Shown here piece after piece: positions 31,950 to 44,591 of a stretch of DNA of 64,000 bases. Positions within the stretch are counted from its first letter, which is position 1; each line of letters starts with the position of its first letter. This DNA is from Enoplosus armatus (taxonomy: Eukaryota; Chordata; Actinopteri; Centrarchiformes; Enoplosidae). Under the pieces are notes generated by a model. It ran no database searches, was not told where the DNA came from, and saw only the letters and a program-made list of their open reading frames with translations. The position numbers and the translations under genes were made by a program. The DNA lies in the NCBI RefSeq assembly GCF_043641665.1, contig NC_092191.1, positions 24,070,581 to 24,134,580 of the forward strand. The letters run 5' to 3'.

Positions 31950-33870
31950 GAGACTCCTTTTCTTGCGGATGCTGGAGCAAGTTGTTCTTCCATATCTATA
32001 AAAAAATGACAATGGGCCAGTTTCTGCCAGGCGACAGACTGTGGTTTCAGCTCTAAGTCCAGTTAAGTCCTGGCCTGGTTGAAAGAGATGCTTTCTCAGG
32101 TGTTCACCACAGACTCACCTACACACATTGACAAATAGATTGGACATGGATTTGGCATCTACAGTTGACCAAACACCGTTTTTTGTTCATCAGTGTCAGT
32201 TGGTTCTCATGAATGTCAGGCACAGCCACTCACATCACCCATCAGCCCACCACTAGAACATCTGCGCCTTCACCACCACACATTTCTCAAATTCCATCAT
32301 CACATTGGGCTGAACATAGCACTGACACAGGACACATTCATTGCACTCAAGCATCTCTCAAGCCTAACTGCAAACCAGTGTACATTAAGCAGTATCCACT
32401 GTCTGCTGAAGAGGAACGCAGGCTTGGCCCCAATCACTGATGCATGGCTGGAACCAAAGGTGTACCGACTACATCGCCATTTAACACACCTGTTAATCCT
32501 AGCGCCAAGGCCAAACATGGCAGAGTGGAGGTTGACGCAGGATCCTAGATCCCCATTCCAGCAAAGGACGCAGTTTTTCACTGTCGTAGATTTTAACATC
32601 TGCATTCCTGTTCATCCACACACTCAGCCAATCTTTGCTTTCACCTTTAAAAGGGAAGCAGCACACACTCACAAGTCTCCCCCTAAGGACTAATCGACTC
32701 CCCCGCAGCTTTTTCTGCTGTAGTTACAGCAACATGGGCTAGGCTTTGCACCACCTCCAGGTGGTTCTTGTGCTGATTCAGTATGTAGATGACTTGTTGC
32801 TCACTGCTGCTGCAACATCTGGCTAAATGTGGACACAAAGCTTCATCGTCGAAACTGCAATATTATTAGCACAAGAACAGGGAGGAGGGTTACAGGCCTT
32901 TGCTGCTAACTGTTTAAGACGCTGTTGTGGTTCAAGGCAGGCCTGCTTGCTTAAGAGCTGTGGCTGCTTGTGCAATGATGTCACAGGATGCCGAAAGATT
33001 AGTAGTCACACATGTAAATGTTGTAAATGTGTCTTTTGTACGTACTCTCATTTCTAAACTGATGCCACTTTCTACTCTTGAATGGGAGCACCGGTACTGT
33101 ATCATTTCACCCCCGGGGATCAATAAAGTATTTCTGATTCTGATTCTGATGCCCTCGTTCTACACACACCACGCATCAGGTCACCACCATTTGAAACAAT
33201 CTGACATCTCAACACAAGTGGTTATGAAAACACATTGACTGCTATTGCTGCCACCTCCTCAACGTCTAATCCAGCACAGTTGTTACATAAATTGTTACAT
33301 ACAAACTCACCAAAACACCAACATACTGTGCCCGAGCCCCCTTTTTATTGATGGTTCTTGTTCCAAACCGAGTGACTCTGTGTATCAGTGTGGCTACAGT
33401 CTGTGCCTGACTGGGTTATAGAAGTTCACTCACTTCCTCATAGCTCAACTCAAGCTGCTGAATTACTCGCTCTTACCAGGGTGTGTACACTCATGGCTGG
33501 ACAAATTGTAACTATTTAAGTTATGACATGCTATGCATTTGGTGTAGCTGATTGATTTTGGTCAACTTCGGCAATGAAGAGGTTTTGTATCAGCTGATGG
33601 TAAACCTATTTTACCATTACCTGCTAAATTGTCTATAGTTAAAACAAAAGGACATTGTTCATCAGGCCCAGAGGAGGTCAGAGGTCACGCTTTTGCAGAC
33701 TCAGCGGCTAAATATGTTACTGTCAATCACTCTCAGCCTCCTTTTCTAGCTGAGCAACAGGTGTCAGCTTTCTCCGTGTTTCAGGCAGGTTATTTAGAGC
33801 ATACTATTGATCTTCTGGGACCAGTCGTTCAAAAACTGTTATCAGAATCAGATCAGCACATTAGCAAATA
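31950..33870 (+). pseudogene. Endogenous retrovirus pro-pol remnant, heavily broken
   Basis: Scattered short blocks in several frames. There is a protease-like TPFLADAGASCSS at 31950-31990 (active-site DTG changed to DAG). Reverse transcriptase blocks follow: KPVYIKQYPLSAEEERR near 32376-32430, VVDFNICIPVHPHTQ near 32583-32630 and the YVDD motif at 32782-32793. An RNase H start (FIDGSCSK) lies near 33340, with further RNase H sequence near 33425-33480 and 33650-33720. Block order and spacing fit a class I (gamma/epsilon-like) retrovirus. Frameshifts and stops separate the blocks, and no gag, env or LTR could be recognised. A LINE tail is inserted within it. Confidence 0.75.
33008..33152 (+). 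mobile_element. LINE 3' end inserted in the retroviral remnant
   Basis: CTACTCTTGAATGGGAGCAC, then CCCCGGGGATCAATAAAGTA and TTTCTGATTCTGATTCTGAT. This is the typical LINE 3' terminus with three ATTCTG units, 5'-truncated to about 145 bp. Confidence 0.8.
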
Positions 33871-34518
33871 AGGAGAGAGAGCAGAATAACTGAGAGACAT
33901 GGCCGTGCGTAGTATTTCCATCTGACAATATCAAGAAATGCATCACATTGTGACTGATATGAAACTTAAACAACAACCATGAAGTTAGCCCACTGTGACA
34001 CCGGACCTCAAATTACACTAATAAGGTACATTCATATCTTGTGTCAGCATGGGCTAGGCTTTTTGAACATCAGTGTGATGCTTCTTTTTTTTTTTAACAA
34101 CCAATCATTGTTCAGGCGATTTCATGTCATAAATCTACACACTCCGATACAGTAGGTGGCGGTACGCATATTTTACGTTGGTTTGCGATCCGCCAATAAA
34201 CGCAAAGAAGAAGGAGGAAGTGGAACGTAAACATGTCAAGGTCCAAAATCCTGTGACTTGATGAAGTGTTCTGAGGTGAGACGCAGTGTAATGAACCACA
34301 GTTGTTGTTGCAGCAGCTAGCTAAGATGTGTCATGTTCGTTGATTGCAGAGATATGTTGGTTGTCTACAGTTAACTTACTGTATGACGTTAGTTAACAGC
34401 AGTTAACATACTGCGTGTGTGTGTGTTTACCTGTGACTACAGATATACACGCGCTGACACCGCATTGGTCGCCGCTGTTCATTACGGCGATGCGTCAACT
34501 CGGGTCACGTACATTTAC
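33871..34518. other. Intergenic stretch with a short fish repeat and CTCF-like motif
   Basis: Contains CAGTAGGTGGCGGTACGCAT followed by CGCCAATAAACGCAAAGAAG at about 34150-34210, a phrase I recognise as common in fish intergenic DNA. Nothing coding is seen. Confidence 0.5.
34149..34162 (+). promoter_or_regulatory. CTCF-core-like motif, about 1.35 kb upstream of galm
   Basis: ACAGTAGGTGGCGG agrees with the vertebrate CTCF core CCASYAGRKGGCRS at 13 of 14 positions. Binding is not shown by sequence alone. Confidence 0.35.
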
Positions 34519-35106
34519 GTGGGATTCCAATGGCTTTTGGATTATTACAGAAAATAAGTTCCGTGGCAAAACAAAAGTTTATGACACTTAACACGTTTTG
34601 TTCAGCGAGATAATCTCACTAATGAACACCACTTTCATGAGTTTTGAAGCGTAAATGGAATCGCCAGAAGTAAAAAGCTAACGTTAGGCTATAAAGGAAC
34701 TACACCACGGTCGCATTACTTCAACGTCACCACCACTGAGCTTCATTTTTAAGAGAATATAGATAGATAGTGATATATAGACAGATAGATATAGAGTATA
34801 AACACAACAAGGCTGTAAAGGCGGACTAGTGAGTAGACGACTTTCCGTGTTCGCCATGAAGACGTTTAATGTCCGCGACAACCTCTGTAGTCTCATTTAG
34901 CCGCTTGTTAGCAACCGCCTTTCTTAAGACACGTAAAAGCCTCAAAATTCACGAGTGGGGTATCTGCTGGCGTATTTTATGTCGCAGAACAAAACGTTGA
35001 AGTCTCTTAAGGTTGTGTGTAACCACAGACCTTATTTCGGGCAGGGAACCGGAAGTGCGAAAATGCTAACTAATTTCCCTGTTTTAGGACTTATTCCTGC
35101 ACCACT
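34519..35106 (+). repeat. MITE F, copy 2 (left end missing)
   Basis: Matches the 48-kb copy from CCAATGGCTTTTGGATTATT to GACTTATTCCTGCACCACTC. It ends 400 bp before the galm start codon, so it may overlap the galm promoter or 5' UTR. It carries a few more bases than the 48-kb copy near 34855. Confidence 0.85.
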
Positions 35107-35506
35107 CCACCTAAAGAATGTTAAAATGTCACAGTTACGAAGAACACAAAATGAAGATACAGAAAATGATATGGCCACATAAAAATGATGGCAAACTAAT
35201 GACACAATTCTATAATACTAAACAACAGTAATAGCAATAGTAATATCAATATGGAAGCAGAAAATAAGTTTGTGATTTTTGTGTGTGCGTGTGCGTGCGT
35301 GCATTTGGGGGATATAGGCGTGTACACATATTTGACTACTGAACAATGGTAATTATACATGTATGAGTGAAACAAAATCAAATATGGAAACATGAAGAAC
35401 AATAAATAAAGAACAGTTAGTCGCTTCTGGTAAAAGCGTCAGCTAAAGCAGTGAAGAGTGATGTCCCGTTCTATTCTGCGCCGTTGTGGTTGTTGTAAGG
35501 TCTAAG

Positions 35507-35693
35507 ATGACTCAGGTAAGCCATCAGCAGTGGGGAGAGGTGTCCGGCCTGGGCAGTGTGGACCTGTGGGTCCTCCAGTCCTCCCAGGTGCAGGTGGAGG
35601 TTATCACCCTGGGTGCCATCATCAGATCTGTGGTCTGCAGAGGGAAAGATGGTCAGAAGGAAGACGTAGTCCTGGGCTACGACGACCTGGAAG
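35507..35693 (+). CDS. galm: galm coding exon 1
   Basis: Residues 1-62 plus one base, including VQVEVITLGAIIRSVVCRG and EDVVLGYDDLEG. Donor GTAGGA. Confidence 0.93.
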
Positions 35694-38600
35694 GTAGGAA
35701 GGAAAACAACTGTTTTCTTCCGCATACAGCTCTGGGCTGCTTCAAAAAAGTGCCAAAATGAATGAGATGGTTTGATTTTAGAATGAAATAATACCTGAAG
35801 ATTATGTTGGCCAGGGCCAGGCGTTCTAAACAGAGTTTGTGGAAATGTTCTGCTGGGCTACCCCACAAATTGAAAGATTGGAGTGGAAATTATCTTATTA
35901 TAGACCTGAAAAGTAGAATTGAAGTAACTTTTGTATTAAAGGCATACTTACATGTGGCTTTCAGAATTTAAATAGAAAATGTCTGCATCCATATTCATGG
36001 TGACTGTAAGACGATAGGTACCAGTCTTTATTCTACCCCAGATTGTTTCTTGTATTTATTATTTTTGTATGTATTGAACAAATTTACATTGGTCATCGCA
36101 CTCTAATCACAGAAATAAGGTGTTGCTGTGTTAAAACGAAATGAAATCTATGACATACTATGTGAGCTTGCATTTGATGGAACAATAGTGGGAGGTGCTT
36201 CTGGAAAGAGCTGAGACAGAGTAAGTGAGACCAGGCATTACATTGGAGGAGGTGAATAAGAATAGCCTGTGTTGTGTTGTCAGGTTATGTGTCAGATAAG
36301 CGGTACCTGGGAGCTACAGTGGGCCGTGTGGCCAACAGGATTGCGCGGGGACGCTTTGTAGTGGAGGGAAAAGAGTTCCAACTAGATGTCAATAATGGAC
36401 CTAATTCACTGCATGGAGGGCTGCAGGGCTTCAACAAGGTAAGACCAAGTGAAAATGTTGTTTGTGTTTCATCAACTTGAATGAGCTTGTTGAAAGCATA
36501 TAGCAATTTCTGTCGAACCTGTAGAGTGGGAAACTATTTGTTTTCCCTCTTTGTACTTGTTTGTCATAAGTTTCGCCACCTGGGTTGCGGGTTCTTGGTC
36601 TATTCATTCCAATGGGAGAAGTGAACACAGATTACAGATTATGACCGATTCTTTCGTCCCGTAGTCACTGAAGTAAATGTTGGACTCATTTTTCACAAGC
36701 CACAAATCCTCAGAACATTCTGACACTGAAATGGCATTTTTCAGACGGACAAATCTGGAGAAAATTAACTTTGTTCGAGACCTGTCTCTGGCTCAGCAAC
36801 ACACTCTCGCGAGATCTGGCATCACCTCTCGACTGCTGGTGCTGAACCAGCGGTGAAGTGACCACGCCCACTTAGGAGACAGGAAGTGTATAGCATTTCA
36901 CACCATTGGCACAGCTTGTAATGCGTCATCTTCTGTTATAGAGTGTCTGTGATGAAAGTCATAAGGATTCATCCTCTGGGAACCATGAATGTCTGTACCA
37001 AATTGTGTGCCAATCCATGTTGAGATACTCACCAGAGATGAGAACTATGGGAAACACTGTGGTGGCACGAGATGTAAAGTCAAGGGATCACCAAAGTCAA
37101 TTGGATTCATCCCCTGGTGACCACATGTCTGTATAATGTCTGTATTTCATGACAATCCATCCAATAGCTGTTGAGTTATTTCAGTTTTGGCTGAAGTTGT
37201 GTACCGGCCAACCAACAGGCCGACAATCCCATTGCCACTAGCACGGCTTAAAACAACAAAATCCGGAAAAGAACAGTTGCCAGTTATTGCACATACATTT
37301 CACAACCATCATGACATATTCAGCAGATGTCTGATGTCTGTTAGCAACGCAGATTAAATGGTTAAAACAAACTACATCATTGTGGCTGTGGTTATTGGTT
37401 TGAAAAGTAGGAACTAAAAGAAGTGAGAGCAGTTAAAGAGGTAATAGCCCACTGTACAGTCCCTGTTAACACAATGCATCCTTCGCTACAAGCACCGCAA
37501 CAGAGTTTTTAAAGGTATTATCAACATTGATATTTGAGAGTTTGAAAAAAAAATCCATTGACTATATGTATATATATCGATATTCACGCTATATTATTCA
37601 CACGATATTCATGTTATTAAACACATCACATAAAGACAGACCTGTTTCATTTTGTTATTAAAGAATTGTGACAAAGTTAGGAGGAAGATATTCACCTGAT
37701 TGGTCTGAGTCAGACTGCTGAAGCTTCATATTTATATATAATTGTATATCCACTGAATATATATATGCAGGTGTTCTTCCTACACCATCACTTCCCGTGT
37801 GCTACTCGTGTGCTTCCTGCAATTGTAGTATTTCATTTGACATAAGCTGTTTATCTCACTTTATAACCCTATATGTATATACTGTATAATACTGTATGTA
37901 TGTATGTGTCTCTTCAGGCTATCTGGCTCGCTACAGCAGTGGAAGGTGGTGTACAGCTGAGTCATACTAGTCCAGATGGAGACCAGGGTTATCCTGGAGA
38001 GGTTCAGGTCTCTGTCTCCTACACCGTACAGGTAAACACATCCGATTCATTGCTTCACAGCTCCGTAGCTGAGCACCCTCAAAGCATCGCAAATGGCTTT
38101 CTACTGGGATGATGGCAAGACACTGAACCCGAACTTGCTCTGGATGGAGGCCAGCACCTTGCATGGCGGCTCGGTCGCCATCGATGTGTGGAATTGTGTG
38201 TGAATGAGACGCTTTGGGAACTGTTAAGGTTGAAAAGTCAATTTATCTGACTGAAGAGTTTTGTCTCATGGCCCCAATTAAACAACCTTGTATGAAAAAG
38301 GTCCCAGATTTGATAGATTTTGAGTAATTACAGCACAAAATTAGGAGGACCTCTTATTCCCCAAAGAAATGTGTCTTAAACATGGCAAAATATTATATTT
38401 ATTGTGTTGTTTAATTGTTTCACTGAGTTTAGAAAACTTTCTCGAACTTAAAAGAACAACAATCCACTGGGGGTTTTTTTCAGCCCAGAAATTTAATTGA
38501 TTTTGCATGTAAATAAATGGTTTAATGGTTAATGGGTAAATGGATGCCAGTTCAGCAAGATGTTTGTTGTGTGTTCAGGGGGAAACACTCACAGTTGAAT

Positions 38601-39970
38601 ACCAAGCCCGGTCTACAAAAACCACCCCCATCAATCTCACCAACCACTCCTACTTCAACCTGGCTGGACAGGTAAGAGCTCATGATCAGCTGGATGATCA
38701 CATCCAATATGCAAGAGGGCCACTGTTCCAATTCACCATTAATTATGATCATCTTTAAAGGTCCCATATTCTGCTCATTTCAGTTCTATATTTTTATTCT
38801 GGGACTCCACTAGAGCAGCTTTGCATGATTCACAGTTGAAAAAAGTCCTTACGTATCTTGTCCTGGCCCTTTCTGCAGCCCCTCAGTCCCCCCCTCTGTC
38901 TGGAACAAGCCATTTTAGACAAACTGAACAACCTCCAAACACTTGAAGAGTAGTTCCTGAGCAGAGCGCTCCAATAACTCAGACAGACTGAGCGGGTGGA
39001 TGAGCGTCCCTGTACTTGGTGGACGTGCTGTGATTGGAGCAGATGACCTGCTGGGGGGCATGGCTGAGTGCGGTGACTGTGTAGTTGTGACATCACAACC
39101 TTACAGAAGTTTAAAGGCACAGTGTCTGAATATGGGCTATGTGCATTTCTCTTTGGACTGAGCGTTTTGATGCTTTCCCAGTATTTATACAGCACCGAGA
39201 CCTGCTTTATAATCAGACAAGACACGGAGATCTCACTTTCTACAATATGGGACCTTTAAATGTATTGGGATTTAAGCTGGAGAACGGCAATACTGAGGGA
39301 GGAAAAGCTGAGCTAGACGAGGGAATACAAGGGGAAAGAAGAGGTTGGTTGAGTTAGTTAGTTTATTAGCAGGCAGGCTTTATTTATTCAGGAGATCTCA
39401 GATCACAATTCACTCACACAAAACAATCGTCACACACACACAGCCACACTATTAATTCAAACAATCACAAATATTATTGAAAATATAAGCTAGTAAAGCT
39501 GGTCTGAGACAGAGCCCAGGTTTAATCGTTGATTAAAGAAAGAGTTAAATTTACAACATTCAGGATGCATTCAGATCAAATCAGGCGTTCAACGTGTGGC
39601 CCCGGAGCTCCCGACGTCAGGTTGTGTTTCTCGGCAAGACCGGATTTGGTCTGAATGCAGCCTTGGTGTCCAACTGGGGACACAACAAAGTCAACTCGTG
39701 GAGCTTCCAAAGAGGACTCCTCCTCTGGGAGGAATGAAAGTGGATGGTATTAAAAAAAAAAAAAAAATCAATTCATACATTTGAATATATTTCTTGATTT
39801 CTTGTGTTCAAGTGCCCTGATGGTGGCACTACTGTAGAGTACAGGACCATGAATATCCATAACATATTTCATTGTATTCAGCAGTTGTAAAGATATGTTG
39901 TGTTGAATGCATGGATGGATGGATTGGCAAATTAACTGAAATCTCTGATGTCAACACTTATGTCCCTCTC

Positions 39971-40022
<52 letters not shown>

Positions 40023-43000
40023 GGTGCAACAGATATCTACGACCACCAAGCATCCATCACTGCTCAGTCCTACCTGCCTGTGGATGACACATCGATTCCT
40101 ACAGGTAGGTTCCTCATTTATGTATGTGCATTGATGCTCTTTAAATGCATCAACTGCAAAACTGATAACAATTATTTTATGGCTTATTAACAATAAGTTA
40201 ATGTTTGTGTGCTTTGAAAAAAAAGCTGTATTATGGAATGCTATGAAAAAGTATCATTTTACATGATGACTTTTGGTCCCATTTGAGAAAAAGTGAAGAT
40301 ACAAATGAGCGCTTTTTGCCCAGTGGTATCATTAAATTGTTCGCATTGGGTTTCTTAAAAGGTGCAAACTAGGGGTGTCCTGCTGGCCTAATGGTTCAAG
40401 ACTCATGCTATATAACTGCAACATTCCAGGCTTGATTCCAGCTTTCGAACCTGTGCTGCATGTCCAACCCCCTCCTCTCTTGCACTCTTTATAGCTGTCC
40501 TGCAACTAGTCACTAAAAAGGACAGGAAGTGCCAAAAACCATCTCTATCATCTTGCATGTAAATAACAGTGAATCAATTGAGCCACATTTTGAGATTGAG
40601 AAGAGTCAACATATGACTTACAAGATGTGTTAATCAGAATGTGTTACTATCAAGACACAGCAAGCTCCTATCTTTCAACATTCAGAGCACAGTGCTCTTT
40701 TTCTACCTAACTATTAGCGTTCTCGCTGCCGCAATATTCCTGGCTTTGTGTTTGTGTTGAATCCACCTTCACTGTGTGGTTTGTACAGTCTGAACTTTAA
40801 TTATTGTGTATGTTTCCCACCATGCCACTGTTGACACAGAAGTGTGGAAGCATGAACACTTGTACTTTTTGTGTGGGAGTGTGTTCTTTCGTGCTCTGTC
40901 AGACAAACGTTCTCATTACTCTGCAATTAGCTTTGGTTTCCCCTGGCGACAGAGAAGCTAATGACTATTTATTTATATCACAGGATCCGTGTTAGAATGG
41001 AAATTCACCTCAAGGGTTCAATTAGAACAAAAACTTAAAAAATATGGAAATCAATTCTGTGTCACATAGTTAAAGGTAGAGGGCTGTAATTCAAGCCTTT
41101 CCCAGCCTCTGTGAGGGATTGGACAGTATTGTCCCAGAGTACGTCAACACTAAGCCACTTTCCATTTCAGCCCTCCATTTTTCTAACCCAAAAACAGAAG
41201 GGTAGAAATCTGGTCATGCTGGCTTGGCGTTTTAGTGTGTTCAGGTAAAACAGAGCTTTTGCAAAACACCGACATAAGCTGCCCACCGCGGGGGCCGTGT
41301 GACAACTCTGTGTCGCCTCTAACTTTCTCTGTGATCACACATTTCAAACGTCGTCAAAGAGCAGCAATACGTCCCGCTTATACTACGTCCATCTGCTCAT
41401 GCACATACGGCATCAGAGAGACAGTGGTGTTCCCAACCTTAGGGTCCCAACCCCCATCATGGGTCGCCAAAGCTCCAGGGGTTTATATGTAAAATATAAT
41501 ATACATGCATTTCTGTGAAGAAGACAACGTAAAAACAGAAAGTAAAAATGGTCTGATACATTGCAATATCCACGGGAAATACATAGATAATAGAACATTT
41601 TATACACATTGCTAGTTTTACACAAACTTCCTGCAGGTATTAAGTTCACTATTTAGGTTCATTGAACAGTCAATTCTTCTGTGCTGTTATTGGTTGTTAT
41701 GCAATGAATATAATGAAATATGCATAAAAATATTTCGAAAGAAAAAGGCTAACTTTTCCCCCTTTTTTGTAATTGTATGTGGGTGGGGGGACAGTGGGGG
41801 TCGTCAGTGCATATACAATGGTAAAGTAGGGGTCCCTTCAGAAAAAGGTCAGGAACCACTGGTGTAGCTGATGAAACACTTGGAACCCTTTTGTTTTAAT
41901 TACAGTTTGCTTTGACATGTTCATTTGGACAACGCTAATTTGTAAAACTGACAAGATGATATGATTATATCAATTATACAATGCCACTGAAAGTCAGTAA
42001 ACAATCATATTGAATTATTACTCTACCCCCTTTTGGTGCGGGACCCAGTGATGCTTGTTGCTACAGATGCAGATACAGAATAATTCCCTCACACCCTCAG
42101 TTAAAGCAACAGCAGGCAAAATTATTGAATTATAATTCTGGTTGAAATAACTAATTTTGACCATTGCATGTCACTAACATTATCTAATTGAAGGGGCTTC
42201 TTTAAAAAAGAATATGTGTCTGTGAGCACCCGCTCCCTTTGTATTTAGTCTTTTAAAAACCTGGACCATGTCTGACTCAAACTCAACATCAGGGTTAGCT
42301 AGCTCGTAACTGGCCAATCACATCGACTCTGTACAAACAAGGGCGTTCTCCAGAAGGTCCCATCTTCCGGATTGGAGTGTGGATCAGAACAGTTGGAGGA
42401 GAGGAATCAAAACACAGAACCCCTGATTACCCTGACATTTTTTTTAAAGGAACCCTTCAATTAAATATTGTAATAATATTGCCTACTGCAGCTTTAAGGT
42501 ATGGGTGTTCGACAGTGTTAAATTAATGTAATCTGTTACTTATAGCCTCTGAATGAAAGCACAGATTGATAATCTGCTGGAAAAATAGAACACTTTAACA
42601 TGTTTCCTCGTCTTTATGCTGCAGAATAAGAGCAGGTATAAATTAGACAATGTGGAAGTCCCGTTTGATTATTAATACGTGATTTCTATGTGAGGATAAA
42701 GTTTGTTCAGTGATACACAGTCACCATTCAATAACCCAATCTATCCACAGGAGAGATCAGAGGAGTAGAAGGCACGCCCTTTGACCTTAGAAAGACTGTT
42801 CTGATTGGCCCTCGGCTGAGGGATGTTCCGGGTCCAGGGTTTGACCACAATTTCTGTCTGTCGTCACCTGGAGACGCCTGGACAGAGAGGCATGCTGCCA
42901 GGTTAGAAGTCATTTTGTTTCTCACAAACACAACTGAGCCTGATTTGTACTTCCGCGTTCCCTGCGCCGCAGCTTAACCTGCACCTCCCTTGGAAATGCA

Positions 43001-44500
43001 GCTACACGTCGCAGCGATGCAGACCCCAACAACTGTGACTGGTCGACTTGGTAGCATTGCGTTTCCTCCTACGCATTTCCTGCTCCCTCTTCTTGTCTCT
43101 CAGTGGCCGGACAAGCACAGGGAATTCATCCGACGTCTTCTCTCTTGTCTGCGTTTGCAGTAATTCCAGTAAAAGTAACTGTCGCTCAACATTTATCAGC
43201 TCCAACTTAAACATGGCCTGCTCGGGTGCAGTCGCCATTGTTTGATGTGCAAGAAGAAACCAGAAGAAATTCAACACTGTTTCATAGAAACCTCACCGCC
43301 AAATAGAGCGACACAAACGCACCAGTATAAATGCTCACAACAGCGTAGGCCACTTGCGTAGATTCAACGTTGAAGTATACATCAGTCTTTACAATCACTA
43401 CACACACTACACACACCTTTAATAAAGTCTGCCAGGAAAAACTTTCCTTTCCTCACCCCAGAGTGTGCCACCCAGCCAGTGGGCGTGTCCTGGAGGTTTC
43501 TACCAGCCAACCAGGAGTCCAGTTCTACACTGCCAACTTCCTGGATGGCTCTATGACAGGAAAGGGCGGAGCCAGGTACAGGAAGCACAGCTCCTTCTGT
43601 CTAGAGACACAGAATTGGCCTGATGCTGTCAACCAGGTATGATGATAATGGATAGAAACTGGAGATCTGTTGTTTATTATATTATTGAGAGGGTTGAAAT
43701 TGCAAGTTTCCTTTAATGTAATAAGTAGGGTGAACAGGCTGTGGCTGGGGTGGGTTTGTCTTTTAGTATCCTTTGGGCTCTGCGCAGACACCTCACCTCA
43801 CCAATATCACTAATGCTCAGTAGATGGGTACCAGTGATGTCCTGGGGGGGTTTTAAATCACCCGCTGCAGAGCCCTCCTGTCCTGGGTCGTGCACATCCC
43901 ATGCCAGTTTGTAATGTTTCCAGTCAGGATGCTTTCTGTTGCTCCTCTGTCAACAAGAACTTGGCACAGGAATTTTGCCTTCTCAAGAAATACAGTCGTT
44001 TCTGAGCTGCGCCGCTGTTGAATGCGTAGCTCTGTCATATCAAAGAGATATATACAAATATGTTGTTAGTGTTTTTATCACTGACAGGTAGATTAAACAT
44101 ATTGCAGATAAGAGAGTCTGTGGATAGAGATACAGAGCGTAAAGCTCTCTGAGGCAAATTAGTCAATTGTGATATTGGGATATACAGTATGAAAAGCACT
44201 GACTTGAGTTGACAAGTTTGACAAGTTTGTGCTTGACCGACAGCTAAGTCAGACAAACAAAGAGGAGAGGTGTAACTGTAGCTTACATGCTAAAAACAAT
44301 AGTACTGAAGAATAGGGACCATTCAGTATTGTTTTATGTCATGCTTCTCAGTTGGTTAGTTTTCATAAAAAAAAGAATAGTGATAATTTTTCACACCCCT
44401 ACTACCAGTGTGTTAACCTGTCAAATCTCCTGCAACCCTGTCTGTCTGTATTTCAAGAAACCCCATGTAAGGTTCTGACCAAACAGATATATATCATATG

Positions 44501-44591
<91 letters not shown>

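Noticed and set aside
34684..34896. Minus-strand frame MRLQRLSRTLN..., with a sister frame at 48320-48517
   Set aside because: Both lie inside MITE F copies and differ by an indel. Conservation reflects the shared repeat origin, not selection on a protein.
37540..37780. Stretch of TATATA sequence near galm exon 3 as a possible promoter
   Set aside because: Intronic AT-rich simple sequence with no start-site context; galm translation starts at 35507.
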